In this document: positions 8,639 to 16,271 of the stretch, piece by piece
Position numbering within the stretch: the stretch's first letter is position 1
How the letters are laid out: each line of letters opens with the position of its first letter
Assembly: GCA_900548265.1 (NCBI GenBank)
Contig: URKG01000015.1
Location: forward strand, 1 to 44,079
Origin: an uncultured Collinsella sp.
Lineage (GTDB): Bacteria > Actinomycetota > Coriobacteriia > Coriobacteriales > Coriobacteriaceae
Length of the DNA: 44,079 nucleotides
Direction of reading: 5' to 3'
Made by a program: the position numbers and the translations under genes
Notes under the pieces: model-generated
What the model was told of the DNA's origin: nothing
Database searches by the model: none
What the model saw: the letters and a program-made list of their open reading frames with translations, nothing else

Positions 8639-10036
8639 ATGGAGCGTCCCTGCGCATGGAAAAAGTACACGCCACAGCAAGTCGAGGAGCTCGAGGAGCT
8701 TTGCCGCGGCTATAAGCAGTTTTTGAGCGAGAACAAGACCGAGCGCCTGTGCGTCAAGACCGGTATCAAGATGGCCGAGGAGGCGGGCTACGTCAATCTG
8801 GATACCGTGATCGCCGAGGGCCGCGCGCTCAAGGCCGGCGACAAGGTGTACGCCGCCAATCACGGCAAGGACCTCATGCTCGTCAACCTGGGCACCGCCC
8901 CGCTCGAGCAGGGCTTTAACATCCTGGGCGCCCACGTGGACTCGCCGCGCCTAGACCTTAAGCAGAACCCCGCCTTCGAAGCCGGCGACATGGCCTACCT
9001 CGACACGCACTACTACGGTGGCGTCAAGAGCTACCACTGGGTGGCCTCCCCGCTTGCACTCGTGGGCGTCATCTGCAAAAAGGACGGCACCACCGTCGAC
9101 ATCAACATCGGTGACAAGGCCGACGATCCGGTCTTTACCATCTCCGACTTGCTGATCCACCTCTCGAGCGAGCAGATGGCCAAGCCCGCCAAGGACGCCG
9201 TCGACGCCGAGATCCTCGACGTGATCGTGGGCGGCCGTCCCGTCAAGTTCGATGAGGACGACAAAGACGCTCCCAAGGAGCCCGTCAAGCAGATGTTCCT
9301 GGATATCCTCAAGGAGCAGTACGACGTCGAGGAGGAGGACTTCCTCTCCGCCGAGATCGAGGTCGTGCCCGCCGGACCGGCCCGCGACATGGGCCTCGAC
9401 CGCTCCATGATTCTGGGCTATGGCCACGACGACCGCGTCTGCGCTTACCCCTCTATGCTTGCCCAGATCGACGTCGCCAACGTGGAGCGCACGAGCATCA
9501 CGCTCATCGTCGACAAGGAGGAGATCGGTTCCGTGGGTGCCACCGGCATGACGAGCCGCTTCTTCGAGAACACCGTCGCCGAGATCATGACGCTCGCCGG
9601 CGAGGATAGCCCGCTGGCCCTGCGCCGCGCACTCGCCCACAGCCGCATGCTCTCCTCTGACGTGTCCGCCGGCTTCGACCCGGGCTACGCCGGCAAGTTC
9701 GAAACCAAGAACGCAGCCTTTATGGGTCGTGGCCTGTGCTTTAACAAGTACACGGGCAGCCGCGGCAAGGGCGGATCTAACGACGCCGACGCCGAGTACG
9801 TGGCCCTCGTCCGCGACATCATGGACGAGGCCGGCGTGGACTTCCAGACCTGTGAGCTCGGTCGCGTCAACGCAGGCGGCGGCGGCACCATTGCCTACAT
9901 CATGGCCAAGTACGGCATGAACGTCATCGACTCCGGTGTTGCCGTCCTGTCCATGCACGCCCTGTGGGAGGTCGCTAACAAGGCCGATATCTACGAGGCC
10001 TATCGCGGCTACAAGGCCTTCATCGAGCGCGCCTAA
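8639..10036 (+). CDS. M18 family aminopeptidase
   Basis: Zinc-dependent aspartyl-type aminopeptidase of family M18, cytoplasmic, removing N-terminal residues from peptides. The 465-residue product shows the metal ligands and catalytic acids: GAHVDSPRLDLK near residue 100, DKEEIGSVGATG near residue 288 (Glu base and ligand), GYGHDDRVCAY near residue 260, and a C-terminal VLSMHALWEVANKAD with the last His ligand. The ATG at 8639 has AAAGGAG 8 nt upstream; a much longer open frame extends upstream over the polA 5' end but is not translated sense. A TGATACGAT extended -10 word lies about 50 nt upstream. yaaA follows after a hairpin. ApeA/ApeB-like naming is possible, but I give no symbol. Confidence 0.93.
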   Translation: MERPCAWKKYTPQQVEELEELCRGYKQFLSENKTERLCVKTGIKMAEEAGYVNLDTVIAEGRALKAGDKVYAANHGKDLMLVNLGTAPLEQGFNILGAHVDSPRLDLKQNPAFEAGDMAYLDTHYYGGVKSYHWVASPLALVGVICKKDGTTVDINIGDKADDPVFTISDLLIHLSSEQMAKPAKDAVDAEILDVIVGGRPVKFDEDDKDAPKEPVKQMFLDILKEQYDVEEEDFLSAEIEVVPAGPARDMGLDRSMILGYGHDDRVCAYPSMLAQIDVANVERTSITLIVDKEEIGSVGATGMTSRFFENTVAEIMTLAGEDSPLALRRALAHSRMLSSDVSAGFDPGYAGKFETKNAAFMGRGLCFNKYTGSRGKGGSNDADAEYVALVRDIMDEAGVDFQTCELGRVNAGGGGTIAYIMAKYGMNVIDSGVAVLSMHALWEVANKADIYEAYRGYKAFIERA

Positions 10037-10050
10037 CCAACCCTTCATCA

Positions 10051-10124
10051 GTTGCGGTGAAATACGGACTAAACTGGCCCATAAACGGCCAAAACAGACC
10101 GTATTCCACCGCAACTTCTTTTTT
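10051..10124 (+). terminator. Large hairpin with T-tract between aminopeptidase gene and yaaA
   Basis: Arms of 17 bp with one mismatch (10051-10067 and 10099-10115; GTTGCGGTG... against ...CACCGCAAC) enclose a GGCC-N7-GGCC inner pairing and are followed by TTCTTTTTT. This fits a terminator for the aminopeptidase gene. It ends only about 6 bp before the yaaA ribosome site, so yaaA would need read-through or a promoter inside the hairpin. Confidence 0.65.
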
Positions 10125-10139
10125 GGCAGAGGAGAGTCC

Positions 10140-10949
10140 ATGCTGCAGGTCATCATTTCGCCCGCCAAGCAGATGCGCGCGGCCCAAGATGCTTTTGAAG
10201 TCCTGGGTATTCCACCTTTTGCGCACGAGACGGCTCGCCTCCACCGCGCACTGCTAGATATCGAGCGGAATGAAGGCAGCGGCGGCCTGCAGGCCCTTTG
10301 GAACGTGAGCGACAGGCTGCTTACAACGTGCCAGGATACGCTTCACGAATTTATGCCCGTCCTGAGCGATGCCGACCTCACCGACCCCGATATCGCCCGT
10401 CACCTCTCCCCTGCCGTCATGTCCTATCACGGCATTCAATACCAGAGTATGGCGCCCGAGGTGATGGATTCCGCACAGCTCGACTGGCTGCAAAACCATC
10501 TCTGGATCCTCTCGGGGCTCTACGGATGCGTACGCCCCTTCCATGCCGTTGAACCGTATCGGCTGGAGATGGGCGCGAAGCTTGTCGTCGACGGTGCCCG
10601 AGACCTCTACGCATTTTGGGGCGACAAGCTCGCACGGGCCATCGCTCCGGCAGGCTCAAACACCACGATCGTCAACCTTGCCAGTGTGGAGTACGCCAAG
10701 GCCGTTCTGCCCCGCCTCGCGGGCGACGCCACAGCCGTCACGTGCCTCTTTGTCGAAGGCATCCGCAACGGAAAACCCATCCAACGGTCGACCGCCAGCA
10801 AAAAGGCGCGCGGCTCCATGGTGCGCTGGATGGCAGAAAACAAGCTCGAGGATGCAAGCGAGCTCACCGCGTTCGACGTTGGTTATCGACACTTTCCCGA
10901 GCTTTCAGACAAAAACACCCTAGTATTCATGAACGTTCAGGCACAATAG
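10140..10949 (+). CDS. yaaA: YaaA family peroxide-stress protein (UPF0246)
   Basis: A 269-residue protein of the YaaA/DUF328 family. In E. coli YaaA lowers free iron and limits oxidative DNA damage during peroxide stress. Recognition rests on MLQVIISPAKQM at the N-terminus, the LSGLYGCVRPFHAVEPYRLEMG segment near residue 123, NLASVEYAKAV near residue 177 and the C-terminal KKARGSMVRWM. These are the conserved landmarks of the family. The ATG at 10140 follows GAGGAGAG closely. It lies just after a hairpin with a T-tract and converges on the unknown membrane protein gene with a 23-bp gap. Confidence 0.93.
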   Translation: MLQVIISPAKQMRAAQDAFEVLGIPPFAHETARLHRALLDIERNEGSGGLQALWNVSDRLLTTCQDTLHEFMPVLSDADLTDPDIARHLSPAVMSYHGIQYQSMAPEVMDSAQLDWLQNHLWILSGLYGCVRPFHAVEPYRLEMGAKLVVDGARDLYAFWGDKLARAIAPAGSNTTIVNLASVEYAKAVLPRLAGDATAVTCLFVEGIRNGKPIQRSTASKKARGSMVRWMAENKLEDASELTAFDVGYRHFPELSDKNTLVFMNVQAQ

Positions 10950-10972
10950 GCCGGCCGTTTCCAAACACCCCG

Positions 10973-11488
10973 CTACTCCGCCAAGCCATCAGCCTTAGCG
11001 ATCTCGCTCGTCGAGCCATCTTGATAAGTAACCTTGACATGCTCCACCTCGGATACCCTGACGCCCGACGGGGGCTCCAGGCGCCATTCCGTCAGCGCGA
11101 TATCCATCGTCGTGGGCACGTCGCCCTGATTCTCGAGCTTAACCGTGAGTGTTTTGAGCGCCGCATCGAAGGTCACGCGCTCGATCTCTTCACCAGGAAT
11201 GGATCCGCCACTCAGCTGCAACTGCACAAACTCGTTGCGCGGATACCAATAGTCGCCCGGCGCGGCAACGGTATTGCCGCCCGCGACCTTCACTGTCATG
11301 ATCGGCAGGGCATCGTCGGCCTCAAACTCCCACGCAGTGCCGCCGCGACCACCAAACGTCCAGATACAAAAGGCAATCACCAGCACGGCAAGCACCGCAA
11401 AACCAATCGCGACCAACCCATGGTGCGCGCGGCTCTCCTCGGCCGATACATCCCATTGCGTCTCACGATATAGATGCTTGTCTTCCAT
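10973..11488 (-). CDS. Unknown single-pass membrane protein
   Basis: A 171-residue product I cannot place in a family. Residues 1-22 are polar and cytoplasmic (MEDKHLYRETQWDVSAEE...), residues about 23-45 form one transmembrane helix (VAIGFAVLAVLVIAFCIWTF), and the remaining 125 residues are an acidic, beta-rich outside domain. That domain includes TVKVAGGNTVAAPGDYWYPR, a possible immunoglobulin- or FN3-like fold, but this is only an impression. The start at 11488 has GGGGAGG about 6 nt upstream; the frame upstream lies over thiC antisense and is not a gene. Divergent from thiC; the two starts are separated by the thiC promoter and riboswitch. Could be a sensor, anchor or secretion-related protein. 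Confidence 0.8.
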   Translation of the reverse strand: MEDKHLYRETQWDVSAEESRAHHGLVAIGFAVLAVLVIAFCIWTFGGRGGTAWEFEADDALPIMTVKVAGGNTVAAPGDYWYPRNEFVQLQLSGGSIPGEEIERVTFDAALKTLTVKLENQGDVPTTMDIALTEWRLEPPSGVRVSEVEHVKVTYQDGSTSEIAKADGLAE

Positions 11489-11513
11489 GTTCGCCTCCCC
11501 ACAGGCACGCTCG

Positions 11514-11544
11514 TTGGCCCAATCGTACCCATTCAGGCTATACT
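11514..11544 (+). promoter_or_regulatory. Candidate promoter of the thiC riboswitch transcript
   Basis: TTGGCC (11514-11519) and TATACT (11539-11544) are 19 bp apart. Transcription would start near 11551, about ten bases before the first conserved TPP aptamer bases. The -10 is good, the spacing long. Confidence 0.45.
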
Positions 11545-11560
11545 TGAGCCCATGACATAA

Positions 11561-11656
11561 ACGGGGAGCTTGCAGGACAGGACGGCAGGCTGAGATTGGG
11601 CGCGCCCGCCCTGACCCGCAAACCTGATATGGGTAATGCCAACGAAGGGAGCCGTG
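11561..11656 (+). promoter_or_regulatory. TPP riboswitch (THI element) of thiC
   Basis: The conserved blocks occur in order: ACGGGGAGCTT, then GGCTGAGATTGGG (11588-11600), CTGACCC, ACCTGATATGGGTAATGCC (11622-11640) and AACGAAGGGAG (11641-11651). These are the thiamine pyrophosphate aptamer core. The closing GAAGGGAG is also the thiC Shine-Dalgarno, 8 nt before the ATG at 11660. TPP binding would therefore hide the ribosome site, so control is probably translational. Confidence 0.95.
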
Positions 11657-11659
11657 CCA

Positions 11660-12994
11660 ATGAGCACACAGACCGAGCCCAAGCTCGTCACGCAAATCGA
11701 CTTCGCCCGCGCCGGGCAGATTACGCCGCAGATGAAGGAAGTCGCCGAGCGCGAGCATCGCGACCCCGAGTACATCCGCGAGCGTGTGGCCGACGGCCGC
11801 ATCGCCATTCCCGCCAACATCGTGCACATCAAAAAGGGCATGCGCGCCTTTGGCGTCGGCGAAGGCCTGTCCACCAAGGTCAACGTCAACCTGGGCATCT
11901 CGGGCGACAAGGCCGATGCCGCCGAGGAATGGAAGAAGGTCAAGATTGCCGAGGACTTTGGCGCCGACGCCATCATGGACCTCTCCAACTCGGGCAAGAC
12001 GCGCCAGTTCCGCCAGCAGCTCATCGACGAGACGCCGCTCATGGTGGGCACCGTCCCCATGTACGACGCCATCGGCTACATGGAAAAGCCGCTGGTCAAG
12101 CTGACCAAGGACGACCTGTTCGAGGTCGTGCGCGCGCATGCCGAGGACGGCGTGGACTTTATGACCATCCACTGTGGCATCAACAAGTCGGTCACCAAGA
12201 CCTTTAAGGAGACCGGCCGCCTGATGAACATCGTCAGCCGCGGCGGTTCGCTGCTGTTTGGCTGGATGGAGGTCACCGGCAACGAAAACCCGTTCTATGA
12301 GTTCTACGACGAGTTGCTCGAAATCTGCCACGAGTACGACGTGACGATTTCGCTCGGCGATTCCTGCCGCCCGGGCTGCCTCTACGATTCCAACGACGCC
12401 ACCGAGACCGCCGAGATGATCGAGCTCGGCAAGTTGTGCAAGCGCGCCTGGGCCGCCGGCGTCCAGGTTATGGTCGAGGGACCGGGCCACATGGCGCTCG
12501 ACGAGATCGCCGCCAACATGAAGCTGCAGAAGCGCCTGTGCCACAACGCCCCGTTCTATGTGCTGGGGCCGCTGGTGACCGATATCGGCGTGGGTTACGA
12601 CCACATCACCGCAGCCATCGGCGGCGCCATCTCCGCAAGCTCCGGCGCCGACTTCCTGTGCTACGTGACGCCGGCAGAGCACCTATGCCTGCCTAACGCC
12701 CAGGATGTGCTTGACGGCCTCATGGCCACTAAGATCGCCGCACATGCCGCCGATATCGCCAAGAAGGTGCCGCACGCCCGCGACATGGACGACAAGATGG
12801 GCCAGGCACGCCGCAAACTCGACTGGGATGCCATGTGGAAGTGTGCTCTCGACCCGGTCACCGGCAAGAAGCGCTACGAGGAATCCCCTGCCGCCACTGA
12901 GGGTACTTGTACCATGTGCGGTAAGATGTGCGCCGTCCGTACCGTCAACAAGATCTTCGAGGGCACCACGATCGACCTGGGCATGGAGGGTTAG
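11660..12994 (+). CDS. thiC: Phosphomethylpyrimidine synthase ThiC
   Basis: Radical-SAM-type enzyme that rearranges aminoimidazole ribotide into HMP-phosphate for thiamine. The 444-residue product is the short bacterial form without the long N-terminal extension of proteobacterial ThiC. Conserved parts include the segment GVDFMTIHCGINK near residue 168, the FGWMEVTGNENPFYE region, LGDSCRPGCLYDS near residue 234 and GPGHMALDEIAANM near residue 276. The C-terminal cluster motif is CTMCGKMC, that is CX2CX3C, one residue shorter than the E. coli CX2CX4C. The ATG at 11660 follows the riboswitch-borne ribosome site; the frame open from 11636 lies inside the aptamer. thiD follows 182 bp later. Confidence 0.97.
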   Translation: MSTQTEPKLVTQIDFARAGQITPQMKEVAEREHRDPEYIRERVADGRIAIPANIVHIKKGMRAFGVGEGLSTKVNVNLGISGDKADAAEEWKKVKIAEDFGADAIMDLSNSGKTRQFRQQLIDETPLMVGTVPMYDAIGYMEKPLVKLTKDDLFEVVRAHAEDGVDFMTIHCGINKSVTKTFKETGRLMNIVSRGGSLLFGWMEVTGNENPFYEFYDELLEICHEYDVTISLGDSCRPGCLYDSNDATETAEMIELGKLCKRAWAAGVQVMVEGPGHMALDEIAANMKLQKRLCHNAPFYVLGPLVTDIGVGYDHITAAIGGAISASSGADFLCYVTPAEHLCLPNAQDVLDGLMATKIAAHAADIAKKVPHARDMDDKMGQARRKLDWDAMWKCALDPVTGKKRYEESPAATEGTCTMCGKMCAVRTVNKIFEGTTIDLGMEG

Positions 12995-13036
12995 CCTTTA
13001 CGAGGCAATCGCCCGCAAGCCTGCTGCAATGCCCAT

Positions 13037-13060
13037 CAATTGTTGACTTGTGAACAATTG
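13037..13060. promoter_or_regulatory. 8-bp inverted repeat after thiC, possible operator
   Basis: CAATTGTT and AACAATTG flank an 8-bp centre (GACTTGTG). The size and symmetry suit a dimeric regulator. It lies 43 bp after the thiC stop and 117 bp before the thiD start. It has no T-tract. Confidence 0.35.
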
Positions 13061-13089
13061 CTTACATTTGCGTAAAGATTGCATCGCCC

Positions 13090-13119
13090 GCCCGGGTTCG
13101 GAATACAGCCGACCCGGGC
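13090..13119 (+). terminator. Hairpin between thiC and thiD
   Basis: GCCCGGGT (13090-13097) pairs with ACCCGGGC (13112-13119), with a further CGG/CCG pairing inside. It is followed by ATCTTTATAAT. It may end the thiC transcript, though the T-tract is weak. The same run contains a perfect TATAAT at 13125-13130, which could be the -10 of a thiD promoter. Confidence 0.5.
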
Positions 13120-13176
13120 ATCTTTATAATGCGGGGTAAAAGACCCATTTGAATCCGACCGGACAAGGGAGCGAAC

Positions 13177-14007
13177 ATGGATCGCAGTAAAGTACCCGCC
13201 GTTCTATCCATCGCAGGATCCGATTCCAGCGGTGGCGCCGGCATTCAGGCAGACATTAAGACCATCACGGCCCACCGCCTGTATGCCGAGACGGCCATCA
13301 CCGCCATCACAGCGCAAAACACCCTGGGCGTCACCGCCGTGCAGGATATCTCGCCAGATATCGTAGCCGCGCAAATTGACGCCGTTTTTGACGATATCCG
13401 CCCGAGCGCCGTCAAGATCGGCATGGTTTCGTCCACCGAGATTATCGAAGTTATCGCCGACCGCCTGAACGCATGGAACGCAACCAACGTAGTCGTCGAC
13501 CCCGTTATGGTCGCCACGTCGGGCGCTCGCCTCATTGCCGAGGATGCCGCCGAGGCGCTCACGCGTCGCCTGTTCCCGCTAGCGACCGTCATCACGCCCA
13601 ACATTCCCGAGGCCATGGCGCTGCTCGACTACGAGGTCGATTCCGAGCGCACGCAGCAAAACGCTGCCATGCTCCTCACCCGCCGCTTTGGCTGCGCGTC
13701 CCTCGTTAAGGGCGGGCATTTTGTCAACGAGGCCAACGATGTGCTAGCAGAGCCCGCGCCGCTCGATGACGAGGGTAACCACCTGGTCGATCCACTCACC
13801 ACGTGGTTCCGCCACAAGCGCATCGAGACCGGCAACACGCATGGCACTGGCTGCACGCTTTCGTCCGCCATCGCCTGCGCGCTGGCCCAGGGCATGGAAC
13901 TTGCCGACGCCGTCAACGCCGGCAAGGCCTACCTAACCGGCGCTCTCGCCGCCGGCTTTGACATGGGTAAAGGCTCCGGCCCCGTCAACCATATGTGGCA
14001 GTATTAA
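13177..14007 (+). CDS. thiD: Hydroxymethylpyrimidine/phosphomethylpyrimidine kinase
   Basis: Ribokinase-family enzyme that phosphorylates HMP and then HMP-P to HMP-PP, using the product of ThiC encoded just upstream. The 276-residue product begins VLSIAGSDSSGGAGIQADIKT (residues 8 on), the ThiD substrate site. VDPVMVATSGARL lies near residue 108 and the anion-hole/catalytic motif THGTGCTLSSAIA near residue 221, with the Cys of the oxyanion region. The ATG at 13177 has AAGGGAG 6 nt upstream. No TPP riboswitch precedes thiD itself, so its control may differ from thiC unless read through. Role is secure. Confidence 0.95.
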   Translation: MDRSKVPAVLSIAGSDSSGGAGIQADIKTITAHRLYAETAITAITAQNTLGVTAVQDISPDIVAAQIDAVFDDIRPSAVKIGMVSSTEIIEVIADRLNAWNATNVVVDPVMVATSGARLIAEDAAEALTRRLFPLATVITPNIPEAMALLDYEVDSERTQQNAAMLLTRRFGCASLVKGGHFVNEANDVLAEPAPLDDEGNHLVDPLTTWFRHKRIETGNTHGTGCTLSSAIACALAQGMELADAVNAGKAYLTGALAAGFDMGKGSGPVNHMWQY

Positions 14008-14016
14008 GATTCGCAG

Positions 14017-14254
14017 CCCAAAACCACCGCAAAGGGGACAGGCACCTTTGCGGTGGCTACCACAAACGTCTCGATCTGTAACAGTTAGAGCCCATTTTGC
14101 GGCCCACCTGTTACAGATCGAGATATTCAAATTCTGCTGAGAATATAATCTCAATCTGTAACATCTAGCCCGTTTTCGGCCTTACAACTGTTACAAACCG
14201 AGACAAACCAACGAAACAAGCCGCCGCAAAGGACCCCTTTGTGGTGGTTTGGGG
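14017..14254. repeat. 240-bp composite palindromic element between thiD and the SGNH gene
   Basis: The outer inverted repeat is CCCAAAACCACCGCAAAGGGG at the left (14017-14037) and a slightly diverged copy at the right (14234-14254). Inside are a 12-bp hairpin (14024-14035 with 14045-14056), then two tandem copies of a stem built from TCTCGATCTGTAACA. The first has 16-bp perfect arms (14069-14084, 14108-14123). The second is imperfect (14149-14163, 14189-14203). The left part contains GGGGACAGGCACC, a word I associate with REP-type elements in other bacteria. No ORF is present. Confidence 0.85.
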
Positions 14255-14259
14255 TCACG

Positions 14260-14919
14260 CTACTCACCGAGCATCTCCTGGAGCTTGGTTGCCACGGCGT
14301 GCCCCAGGCTCTCGTGGCTTTCGGGCATCATATGCAGATAATCGATATCGCCCGGCTCGGCAAACTCGGCGGCATTCAAAAAGTCGCAGCCAAACTGCTC
14401 AGCCACGTGCGCATAGTACTCGCCAAAATGCTTAGATGCCTCAACGGAATGCTCGTCAAAGTCGGTCATATACACATCAGCGATCTGCGGCTTGATCTTG
14501 ATAGGAGCCATCAGCAGAATGCGCGGACAAGGCGCGGCATCGGTCCACGGAAACGCATGGACGGCGCGAATCAGCGCCATGGCGCCACGGGCGATATCGG
14601 AAGCCGTCACGTTAAAGACCGTCTTGCAGTCGTTGGTGCCCAGCATGATCACAATGGCATCCAGCGGCTTATGGGCCTCGAGCAGCATCGGAAGCGCGCG
14701 AATACCGTTGAGGTTAGTGTCCAGATGGCACATATCGTCGCGCACCGTCGTGCGGCCGTTGAGCCCTTCCTCAATCACATGCCAGCCCTCGCCCAGGTCA
14801 CGCTGTGCCACGCCGCACCAGCGCACATCCTGCGCATAGCGCACCGCGGTGCCATCGCGCATACCAGCCGGATCATAGCCATAGGTATTGCTGTCACCAA
14901 AGCACAGAACGTTTTTCAT
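14260..14919 (-). CDS. SGNH/GDSL-family hydrolase
   Basis: A 219-residue esterase or lipase-like hydrolase; its substrate cannot be told from sequence. The four SGNH blocks are visible: block I CFGDSNTYGYDP (residues 6-17, nucleophile Ser), block II GLNGRTTVRDD near residue 52, block III LGTNDCKT near residue 94, and block V with the catalytic His in MMPESHESLG near residue 203. No signal peptide is seen, so it is probably cytoplasmic; arylesterases of this type often act on acetylated small molecules or sugars. The ATG at 14919 has AAGGAAGG about 7 nt upstream. It lies directly after the terminator of the PARG-like gene, so it probably has its own promoter. Confidence 0.88.
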   Translation of the reverse strand: MKNVLCFGDSNTYGYDPAGMRDGTAVRYAQDVRWCGVAQRDLGEGWHVIEEGLNGRTTVRDDMCHLDTNLNGIRALPMLLEAHKPLDAIVIMLGTNDCKTVFNVTASDIARGAMALIRAVHAFPWTDAAPCPRILLMAPIKIKPQIADVYMTDFDEHSVEASKHFGEYYAHVAEQFGCDFLNAAEFAEPGDIDYLHMMPESHESLGHAVATKLQEMLGE

Positions 14920-14938
14920 CGTAAGCCCTTCCTTTAGT

Positions 14939-14970
14939 AAAAAGCCGACGGAAGCAGCCCTCCCGCCGGC
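14939..14970 (-). terminator. Terminator of the PARG-like gene
   Basis: GCCGGCGG and CCGTCGGC (14944-14951 with 14963-14970, one G-U pair) form a stem followed on the minus strand by TTTTTACT. It lies 27 bp after the stop codon at 14997. Confidence 0.8.
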
Positions 14971-14996
14971 TCGGCACGTCACATCACGCGCACCGT

Positions 14997-16130
14997 TTAC
15001 AGGTATTTGCGCCAGTCGTCGTCATCCTCGTCGTCCTCGGCAGCGGCCTGAGCCTGCTCGGCGGCACGAGCGGCTGCGGCGCGGGCGGCAACCTGGGCAT
15101 AGGACTCCTCGTTGCGCTCGGGGAACTTTGCCAGCACGTGCTCAAACTTGGCGAAGTCCTCATCCCAGCGCGTAGAAGGCACGGCAAAGAACACCTGCTT
15201 GACCTTAAAGTCGCCCGATGCGAGCTCCTCGCGGAAGAGCTCTGCCACGGCCTCGGCGTCAAAGCCGTTGTTGTCGCAGCCCCAAGCACCCAGCACGAGC
15301 TTCTCGCGACCCAGCTCATCGCAGATGGCAAGGACAAAGCGGATACGGTCGCGCAGGGCATCCAACAGGGCGTCGTCGCTCACGCGGTACTCCTGGCGGG
15401 CACGCCTGACATTGGGTGCGGCGGCAACGATCACATCGGCGTATGCGTGCACGTGGTTGCGGTCGAAGCGCACGGCGGGCACCACCAGCGCACGATTGCG
15501 GTACAGCTCGCAGTTGATGTTGCGGCGACGGTTCTCGCCGTACCACTTGCGCTGCTTGTCGAGCACGTTGTACAGGTACGAATCGGCGCAGAGCGTCGCC
15601 TCCTGGCCCAGGTAACCCTGGATATAGCCGCCGCCCGGATTGGTAAACGAGGCGAAGGCGAGCACGGCCATATCGCAGAACTGCGCATAGCCGCGGCCGT
15701 TATCGAGGATTGCCTGCGTGGCAGAGGCATCGAGCACGGTGACCTCGGGCAGGACCGGAGCAGCCTCCTCCGCGGGCTCGGACTCAGCCTCGTCGGCCGG
15801 CTCGGTGGACTCGAGCGCCACCTCGGGCTCGACCGCGGTCTCCACCTCGGCAACCTCAGCCCCGGCAGCGTCAGCCTCGGCAGCCTTGGCAGCCTGCTCC
15901 TCAGCAACCGCCGCCTTCTGGGCCTTGGCCTTCATCGCCGCGACAAAACCGGCAGGCATACCATCGAACTCGCGCACGCCGGCAAGCGAACGCTCGATGT
16001 CCTTGGCGCAGGCCTCGGACACAGCCGCCACATGGCGCTCGGCGGCCTTGGCACGCGCCTCGCGCTTGGGATTGGGCTGACCCGCTCGGTTAGACCTGCG
16101 GTTACGGTTCCTGTTGTCGACATCTGCCAT
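14997..16130 (-). CDS. TIGR02452/DUF2263-like PARG-fold protein
   Basis: A 377-residue protein whose middle resembles the microbial poly(ADP-ribose) glycohydrolase/TIGR02452 family, a macrodomain-type fold that removes ADP-ribose. The diagnostic loop is TNPGGGYIQGYLGQEATLC near residues 163-181, matching the GGG-X(6-8)-QEE type signature, with QEA here in place of QEE. VLGAWGCDNNGFD near residue 295 fits the family's phosphate-binding loop. Residues 20-60 look like the family's N-terminal helices, but residues about 65-125 are an Ala/Glu-rich insert, and the last 35 residues are Ala-rich then acidic (EDDEDDDDWRKYL). The first 30 residues are basic. The start at 16130 follows AGGAAAGGTGG. Whether it hydrolyses ADP-ribose is not shown. 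Confidence 0.75.
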   Translation of the reverse strand: MADVDNRNRNRRSNRAGQPNPKREARAKAAERHVAAVSEACAKDIERSLAGVREFDGMPAGFVAAMKAKAQKAAVAEEQAAKAAEADAAGAEVAEVETAVEPEVALESTEPADEAESEPAEEAAPVLPEVTVLDASATQAILDNGRGYAQFCDMAVLAFASFTNPGGGYIQGYLGQEATLCADSYLYNVLDKQRKWYGENRRRNINCELYRNRALVVPAVRFDRNHVHAYADVIVAAAPNVRRARQEYRVSDDALLDALRDRIRFVLAICDELGREKLVLGAWGCDNNGFDAEAVAELFREELASGDFKVKQVFFAVPSTRWDEDFAKFEHVLAKFPERNEESYAQVAARAAAARAAEQAQAAAEDDEDDDDWRKYL

Positions 16131-16196
16131 ACGTGGCCACCTTTCCTGTCGCTGCCGCTATCGGCTTTTTCCCATCCATCATACCCCGCCGCGCAC

Positions 16197-16222
16197 AAAA
16201 AAGACGGCCCCGAAGGACCGCC
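16197..16222 (-). terminator. Terminator of the BI-1 family gene
   Basis: An 8-bp stem with two G-U pairs (16203-16210 with 16215-16222) and a TTCG tetraloop is followed on the minus strand by TTTTTTG. It lies 50 bp past the stop codon at 16272. Confidence 0.9.
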
Positions 16223-16271
16223 TTTCGTATCGTTTTACCGTGTCCGGCAGGAAGCGTCGCAATGCCGCGCT

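Noticed and set aside
14069..14203. Four copies of TCTCGATCTGTAACA considered as a CRISPR array.
   Set aside because: The copies alternate in orientation and form hairpins; there are no regular unique spacers and no cas genes.
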